Assembly (NCBI GenBank): GCA_029884035.1
Contig: JAOUIM010000106.1
Location: forward strand, 1-9,935
Length of the DNA: 9,935 nucleotides
From: Aquincola sp.
GTDB taxonomy: Bacteria; Pseudomonadota; Gammaproteobacteria; Burkholderiales; Burkholderiaceae_C
Reading direction: 5' to 3'
Shown here one piece after another: positions 6,634 to 9,935 of this stretch. The position numbers were made by a program, and so were the translations under genes. Within the stretch, counting starts at the first letter, position 1. Each line of letters starts with the position of its first letter. The notes under the pieces were generated by a model. The model made no database searches. It worked only from the letters and a program-made list of their open reading frames with translations, and was not told the origin of the DNA.

Positions 6634-6969
6634 CTAGCCGCCGGTGGCCGAATCGGCCGTGGCGTCGGCCACGCGCATCGCCTGCCAGGCAGTCCAGGCG
6701 TCCCATTCGGACTGCATCGCCAGCCAGTCGGTGGCAGGCAGCCCAAAGGCCTGGGCACAGCGAATCGCGGTGTCGGGCGACATCGCGCGCTTGCCATGCA
6801 CGAGCTCGTGCACCCGCCGGCGTGACACGCCCAGACGCTTGGCCACCTCGGTCTGCGTCAGCGACATCGGCTTGAGGAAGTGCCTCTCGAGGAATCGCCC
6901 CGGGTGCACCGGCACGCGCTGGCGGACGCCGGCCGGCCTGGGCAGTGGGGCGCGTGCGTTCACGTTCAC
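6634..6969 (-). CDS. HigA-family XRE helix-turn-helix protein without a toxin partner
   Basis: The protein is 111 residues from a GTG at 6969, or about 90 if it begins at the internal GTG of VHPGRF. It reads VHPGRFLERHFLKP at 21-34, an HTH at about 37-57 (SLTQTEVAKRLGVSRRRVHE), then GKRAMSPDTAIRCAQAFG and a DWLAMQSEWDAW tail. This is the standard HigA/VapI layout. HigA normally represses its own promoter and neutralises the HigB RNase. No higB is visible: the next gene upstream encodes a small membrane protein and the next one downstream is hupD, 21 bp away. It could be a captured antitoxin reused as a regulator of the hydrogenase genes, or a leftover. No strong ribosome-binding site marks the start, which is uncertain; the family is clear. 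Confidence 0.85.
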   Translation of the reverse strand: MNVNARAPLPRPAGVRQRVPVHPGRFLERHFLKPMSLTQTEVAKRLGVSRRRVHELVHGKRAMSPDTAIRCAQAFGLPATDWLAMQSEWDAWTAWQAMRVADATADSATGG

Positions 6970-7035
6970 TTCGACGGCTCGCGACGTTGGTCACTCACCG
7001 CGCGACGCGGCGAATCGCCACAACAGATCCGGCCC

Positions 7036-7052
7036 TTGCGCATGGTGTGCCA
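7036..7052 (-). promoter_or_regulatory. Candidate sigma-54 (-24/-12) promoter before higA-hupD
   Basis: On the minus strand the bases read TGGCACACCATGCGCAA. The -24 half TGGCAC is perfect. GG and GC are separated by ten bases, as required for RpoN promoters, but the -12 half is GCGC rather than TTGC. It lies just after the small membrane-protein gene and about 67 bp before the higA start. Hydrogenase operons in Cupriavidus and rhizobia are driven by sigma-54 with HoxA or NifA, so the context fits. This is a hand-found match with no statistical support. Confidence 0.4.
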
Positions 7053-7061
7053 CCCTGCCAC

Positions 7062-7304
7062 TCAGCGACGCCCAGCGCGCGGTTGGCGTCTCGCGCGCAC
7101 CGCTCGCACCGAGATCGCGCCGATGCCGACGGCCAGCCCCAGCAGGCCAAGGTGGTACGGCTGCGTGAACACGTGCGCCAGCGCCTCGAACAGACCCATC
7201 GCGGGCGCGGAGTCGTGCCCGGGATGCGCAACGGCGACGCCGGCGGACAGCCAGCCCGACAGCATCGCAACACACAGGCGCACGGTTGTGGCAGTGCTCA
7301 TCAT
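7062..7304 (-). CDS. Small exported or membrane-anchored protein, HupE/UreJ N-terminal-like
   Basis: Eighty residues from the ATG at 7304, which has GAGGAG at a good distance. A signal peptide of about 26 residues (TVRLCVAMLSGWLSAGVAVA) ends at AVA, followed by HPGHD. A hydrophobic stretch at about 52-65 (LGLLGLAVGIGAIS) follows, then an Arg-rich cytoplasmic-type tail. HupE/UreJ nickel or cobalt permeases start the mature protein with HPGH, followed by a helix containing H..TG.DHLL..AVG. Here ALAHVFTQPYHLGLLGLAVGI is reminiscent, but only this first unit is present against about 190 residues in HupE. It may therefore be a distinct small metal-binding protein or a truncated HupE. It lies between cbbR and higA on the same strand. 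Function is not established; that it is a real gene is likely. Confidence 0.65.
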   Translation of the reverse strand: MMSTATTVRLCVAMLSGWLSAGVAVAHPGHDSAPAMGLFEALAHVFTQPYHLGLLGLAVGIGAISVRAVRARRQPRAGRR

Positions 7305-7471
7305 GGTTCTCCTCGACACATCGGCGTCCGAACGAGGCCGCACGCAGTCGACTCTCGCCCCGGGCGCGCTCGCGCACCTTGATGGCGGTCAACTACTGCC
7401 CTCGGAGGCCGGCATCGGCGACCGAGCGTGCGATTGCGCAGGCGACGTCGCGCGCCGCCATGCCGCCGACG
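7305..7471. other. Gap between cbbR and the small HupE-like gene
   Basis: This 167-bp stretch lies between two minus-strand genes. I see no supported ORF. A 7-bp arm inverted repeat built on GACGTC (7444-7450 and 7467-7473) sits at the cbbR stop codon with a 16-base loop. There is no T-run after it, so a terminator is not well supported. Whether cbbR transcription continues into the hydrogenase genes cannot be told from this. Confidence 0.4.
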
Positions 7472-8404
7472 TCAGCTCGCCAGCAGCGCCTCGTCGTGGG
7501 CGCGCAGGTGCGGCTCGGCACGCTCGAGCATGAAGTAGCGGAACGCCTCGGCTGCCGGAGAGAGCGTTCGCGACTGCGGACGCACGAGGTTCCACGTGCG
7601 CATCACCGGCGTGTCCTCGACGTCGAGCCGCTTGAGCACGCCCGCGCGCAGTTCGAGACCCAGCGTGTGCAGCGACAGGAAGGCCAGGCCCATGCCGGCG
7701 ATCACGGCCTGCTTGATGGTTTCGTTGCTCGGCATCTGCATCGCGACCTGGATGTCGACCCGATGGCGCTTGAAGAACGCTTCCATTGCAGCGCGCGTGC
7801 CAGAGTCGGGCTCGCGCACGATGAAGCGGTACGGCGCGAGCGCCGCCACCGGCACATGGTCGAGTTCGAGCAGCGGATGGCCCACCGGCGCCACGATCAC
7901 CAGCGGGTGGGCCGCGAACGCCTCGGTGCGCATCGCCAGCTCCTTCGGTGGGCGCCCCATCACGGCCAGATCGATTTCCGCCCCCTGCAGGAGCGTGATG
8001 AGCTGCTCCCGGTTGGCCGCCACCGTGATGCGAACCTCGATGCCCGGATGCTCCTCGCGGAAACGTGCCAGCAGCTGCGGCACGAAGTACTTCGCGGTGC
8101 TCACCAGACCCACGCTCAGCGTGCCGGCCTCGACACCACGCAGACGCGCCATCGCATCGTCGGCCTCCTTGAGCGTGCCGAGCAGCCGGCGTGCGTAGAC
8201 GAGGAAGTACTCACCAGCCGTGGTGAGCGCGATCTTGCGGCCCTCACGGTGGAACAGCGGCAACTCGATCGACGCCTCGAGCTCCTTGACCTGCATCGTC
8301 ACCGCCGGTGCGGTGAGGTGCAGGGCCTCCGCGGCCCGGACGAAGCTGAGCTGGCGCGCCACCTCGCTGAACACGCGCAACTGCCGGAACGTGACCGTCT
8401 TCAT
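7472..8404 (-). CDS. cbbR: CbbR, LysR-type regulator of the Calvin-cycle operon
   Basis: The 310-residue protein has an N-terminal winged helix-turn-helix at about 6-64 (FRQLRVFSEVARQLSFVRAA, then LHLTAPAVTMQVKELE). The effector domain starts at about 90. The segment SNETIKQAVIAGMGLAFLS is characteristic of CbbR. CbbR activates cbb operons and represses its own gene; in Cupriavidus it responds to phosphoenolpyruvate, elsewhere to other metabolites. The divergent placement beside cbbL is the classic arrangement. The ATG at 8404 is followed closely by the family's N-terminal pattern, and no better start exists. Its ATG lies within a palindrome at 8403-8420, fitting autoregulation. It shares strand and direction with the hydrogenase genes downstream. 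Confidence 0.95.
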   Translation of the reverse strand: MKTVTFRQLRVFSEVARQLSFVRAAEALHLTAPAVTMQVKELEASIELPLFHREGRKIALTTAGEYFLVYARRLLGTLKEADDAMARLRGVEAGTLSVGLVSTAKYFVPQLLARFREEHPGIEVRITVAANREQLITLLQGAEIDLAVMGRPPKELAMRTEAFAAHPLVIVAPVGHPLLELDHVPVAALAPYRFIVREPDSGTRAAMEAFFKRHRVDIQVAMQMPSNETIKQAVIAGMGLAFLSLHTLGLELRAGVLKRLDVEDTPVMRTWNLVRPQSRTLSPAAEAFRYFMLERAEPHLRAHDEALLAS

Positions 8405-8420
8405 TAAGGATTATCTTAAT
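8403..8420. promoter_or_regulatory. Perfect dyad over the cbbR start codon
   Basis: ATTAAG and CTTAAT form 6-bp inverted arms around the 6-bp GATTAT centre. The symmetry overlaps the cbbR ATG (8404-8402), where bound protein would block cbbR expression. A regulator site is inferred. Confidence 0.55.
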
Positions 8421-8450
8421 CAAATGTGAATTATTCGTGAATTGCGCTTA
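8417..8450 (+). promoter_or_regulatory. Two CbbR-type operator half-pairs, 21 bp apart
   Basis: The CbbR consensus TNA-N7-TNA is matched at 8417-8429 (TAA-N7-TGA) and 8438-8450 (TGA-N7-TTA). The two sites are 21 bp apart, two helical turns, and overlap a GTGAATT direct repeat (8426-8432 and 8437-8443). The consensus is loose, but the spacing and position in a divergent cbbR/cbbL gap support it. Confidence 0.55.
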
Positions 8451-8470
8451 GTTCATGCGATTCCTACATT
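8442..8470 (+). promoter_or_regulatory. Candidate sigma-70 promoter of cbbL
   Basis: TTGCGC at 8442-8447 and TACATT at 8465-8470 are separated by 17 bp. Transcription would begin near 8477, leaving a leader of about 20 bases. The -35 overlaps the second CbbR-type site, the usual placement for LysR activation. Confidence 0.55.
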
Positions 8471-8485
8471 CCTCCCCATGCCATT

Positions 8486-8491
8486 GAGGAG
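8486..8491 (+). promoter_or_regulatory. Ribosome-binding site of cbbL
   Basis: GAGGAG ends six bases before the cbbL ATG at 8498, an excellent match that fixes that start. Confidence 0.8.
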
Positions 8492-8497
8492 ACCCGC

Positions 8498-9935
8498 ATG
8501 AACAAGCCCGTCGAACACGGTGTCGTCGCCGAAGCCGAGATCCAGGACAAGAAGAAGCGCTACAGCGCCGGCGTCCTGAAGTACCGCCAGATGGGCTATT
8601 GGGACGCCGACTATGTGCCCAAGGACACCGACACGATCTGCCTGTTCCGCATCACGCCGCAGGAAGGCGTCGATCCGGTGGAGGCCGCCGCGGCCGTGGC
8701 CGGCGAGTCGAGCACGGCGACCTGGACGGTGGTGTGGACCGACCGCCTCACGGCCTGCGACAGCTACCGCGCCAAGGCCTACAAGGTCGAGCCGGTGCCG
8801 GCGCAGCCGGGCCAGTACTTCGCGTGGGTGGCCTACGACCTGATCCTGTTCGAGGAGGGCTCGATCGCCAACATGACGGCCAGCCTGATCGGCAATGTCT
8901 TCAGCTTCAAGCCGTTGAAGGCCGCGCGGCTCGAAGACATCCGCATCCCGGTGGCCTACGTGAAGACCTTCAAGGGCCCGCCCACCGGCCTCGTGGTCGA
9001 GCGCGAGCGGCTCGACAAGTTCGGCCGCCCGCTGCTGGGCGCGACGACCAAGCCCAAGCTGGGGCTGTCGGGCCGCAACTACGGCCGCGTGATCTACGAG
9101 GGCCTGAAGGGCGGGCTGGACTTCATGAAGGACGACGAGAACATCAACTCGCAGCCCTTCATGCACTGGCGCGACCGCTTCCTGTACGTGATGGACGGCG
9201 TCAACAAGGCCAGTGCCGCGACCGGCGAGGTCAAGGGCAGCTACCTGAACATCACCGCGGCGACGATGGAAGACATGTACGAGCGCGCCGAGTTCGCGAA
9301 GGAGCTGGGCAGCGTCGTCGTGATGGTCGACCTCGTGATCGGCTGGACCGCGATCCAGAGCATGGCCAACTGGTGCCGCAAGCACGACATGATCATGCAC
9401 ATGCACCGTGCCGGCCACGGCACCTACACGCGGCAGAAGAACCACGGCGTGTCCTTCCGGGTGATGGCCAAGTGGCTGCGCCTGGCCGGCTGCGACCACC
9501 TGCACACCGGCACCGCGGTGGGCAAGCTCGAAGGCGACCCGCTCACCGTGCAGGGCTACTACAACGTCTGCCGCGACAGCTACACCAAGACCGACCTGCC
9601 GCGCGGCCTGTTCTTCGACATGGACTGGGCCGATACGAAGAAGGTGATGCCCGTGGCCTCCGGCGGCATCCATGCCGGCCAGATGCACCAGCTGATCGAC
9701 CTGTTCGGCGATGACGTCATCCTGCAGTTCGGCGGCGGCACGATCGGCCACCCGGCGGGCATCCAGGCCGGTGCGGTGGCCAACCGCGTCGCGCTCGAGG
9801 CGATGGTCAAGGCACGCAACGAGGGCCGCGACATCAAGAACGAAGGCCCCGAGATCCTGCAGAAGGCAGCGCAGTTCTGCACGCCGCTCAAGCAGGCGCT
9901 CGATACCTGGAAGGACGTGTCCTTCAACTACGCGA
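8498..9935 (+). CDS. cbbL: RuBisCO large subunit, red-type form I (3' end cut by window)
   Basis: The window holds 479 codons; the family length of about 486 implies only a handful are missing. The enzyme fixes CO2 on ribulose-1,5-bisphosphate in the Calvin cycle. The protein is red-type (IC) by its N-terminus (KKRYSAGVLKYRQMGYW) and by HRAGHGTYTRQK. Catalytic residues are intact: Lys185 in TTKPKLGL, Lys211 (the carbamylated lysine) with Asp213 and Glu214 in KDDE, His303 and His307, Lys343 of loop 6 in GKLEGDP, Ser388-Gly390, and the phosphate-binding FGGGT at 411-415. No frameshift or unusual residue was seen. It starts a rightward operon; cbbS is expected next, outside the window. CbbR-type sites and a promoter lie just upstream. 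Confidence 0.98.
   Translation, partial: MNKPVEHGVVAEAEIQDKKKRYSAGVLKYRQMGYWDADYVPKDTDTICLFRITPQEGVDPVEAAAAVAGESSTATWTVVWTDRLTACDSYRAKAYKVEPVPAQPGQYFAWVAYDLILFEEGSIANMTASLIGNVFSFKPLKAARLEDIRIPVAYVKTFKGPPTGLVVERERLDKFGRPLLGATTKPKLGLSGRNYGRVIYEGLKGGLDFMKDDENINSQPFMHWRDRFLYVMDGVNKASAATGEVKGSYLNITAATMEDMYERAEFAKELGSVVVMVDLVIGWTAIQSMANWCRKHDMIMHMHRAGHGTYTRQKNHGVSFRVMAKWLRLAGCDHLHTGTAVGKLEGDPLTVQGYYNVCRDSYTKTDLPRGLFFDMDWADTKKVMPVASGGIHAGQMHQLIDLFGDDVILQFGGGTIGHPAGIQAGAVANRVALEAMVKARNEGRDIKNEGPEILQKAAQFCTPLKQALDTWKDVSFNYA

Noticed and set aside
6634..6969. A complete higBA toxin-antitoxin module
   Set aside because: No HigB-like RelE-fold ORF is present on either side; the neighbours are a small membrane protein and the hydrogenase protease.
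7444..7473. Inverted repeat at the end of cbbR as an intrinsic terminator
   Set aside because: The arms are only 7 bp, the loop is 16 bases, and no T-run follows, so termination cannot be claimed.
7286..8407. A 373-residue plus-strand open reading frame opposite cbbR
   Set aside because: It is antisense to a complete, well-matched LysR gene and resembles no family.
8453..9751. A 432-residue minus-strand open reading frame opposite cbbL
   Set aside because: It is a shadow of the RuBisCO gene with His/Val/Ala-rich low-information composition and no ribosome-binding context.
1..9935. CRISPR array, tRNA or rRNA genes, insertion sequence or prophage
   Set aside because: I saw no regular spaced repeats, tRNA-like cloverleaf, rRNA segment, transposase or integrase motif on either strand.

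Overview
The window is GC-rich, tightly packed DNA that looks like a hydrogen-oxidising, CO2-fixing betaproteobacterium, probably Burkholderiales. This is inferred from gene order and protein style; no search was run. Two lithoautotrophy modules meet here: a long minus-strand run of [NiFe]-hydrogenase maturation genes (about 1-6612) and a divergent cbbR / red-type RuBisCO pair (about 7472-9935).

The minus-strand run is read from right to left. First comes an 80-residue exported or membrane-anchored protein resembling the N-terminus of HupE/UreJ (7062-7304). Next is a solitary HigA-family helix-turn-helix gene (6634-6969), then the maturation protease hupD/hoxM, the HypC-like chaperone hupF/hoxL, hupG/hoxO, hupH/hoxQ, hupJ/hoxT, hupK/hoxV, hypA, hypB, a shortened hypF, and the first 48 codons of hypC, which leaves the window. 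Start and stop codons overlap at most junctions, so the run is almost certainly an operon. The order is that of the Cupriavidus membrane-bound hydrogenase operon, with two gaps. The structural genes (hoxK, hoxG, hoxZ) do not precede hoxM, and the rubredoxin gene hoxR/hupI is missing between hupH and hupJ.

The right part holds cbbR, also on the minus strand, and cbbL on the plus strand, which lacks only its last few codons. The 93-bp gap between them is AT-rich. It carries a perfect 6-bp-arm dyad over the cbbR start, two TNA-N7-TNA matches to the CbbR site exactly 21 bp apart, a good -35/-10 pair and a strong ribosome-binding site. A candidate sigma-54 (-24/-12) promoter lies just before higA.

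Together the genes would assemble and proofread the Ni-Fe-(CN)2CO active site and the small subunit of an uptake hydrogenase encoded elsewhere. HypF, HypC and HypA/HypB supply ligands and nickel, HupK and HupF handle the Fe moiety and large subunit, HupG/HupH/HupJ handle the small subunit and oxygen protection, and HupD does the final cleavage. The hydrogen-derived reductant would feed the Calvin cycle. The best leads are the join between cbbR and a hydrogenase operon without structural genes, the mini-HupE and lone HigA at that join, the candidate sigma-54 site, the missing rubredoxin, and a HypB with two histidine-rich segments and a C-terminal coiled coil.
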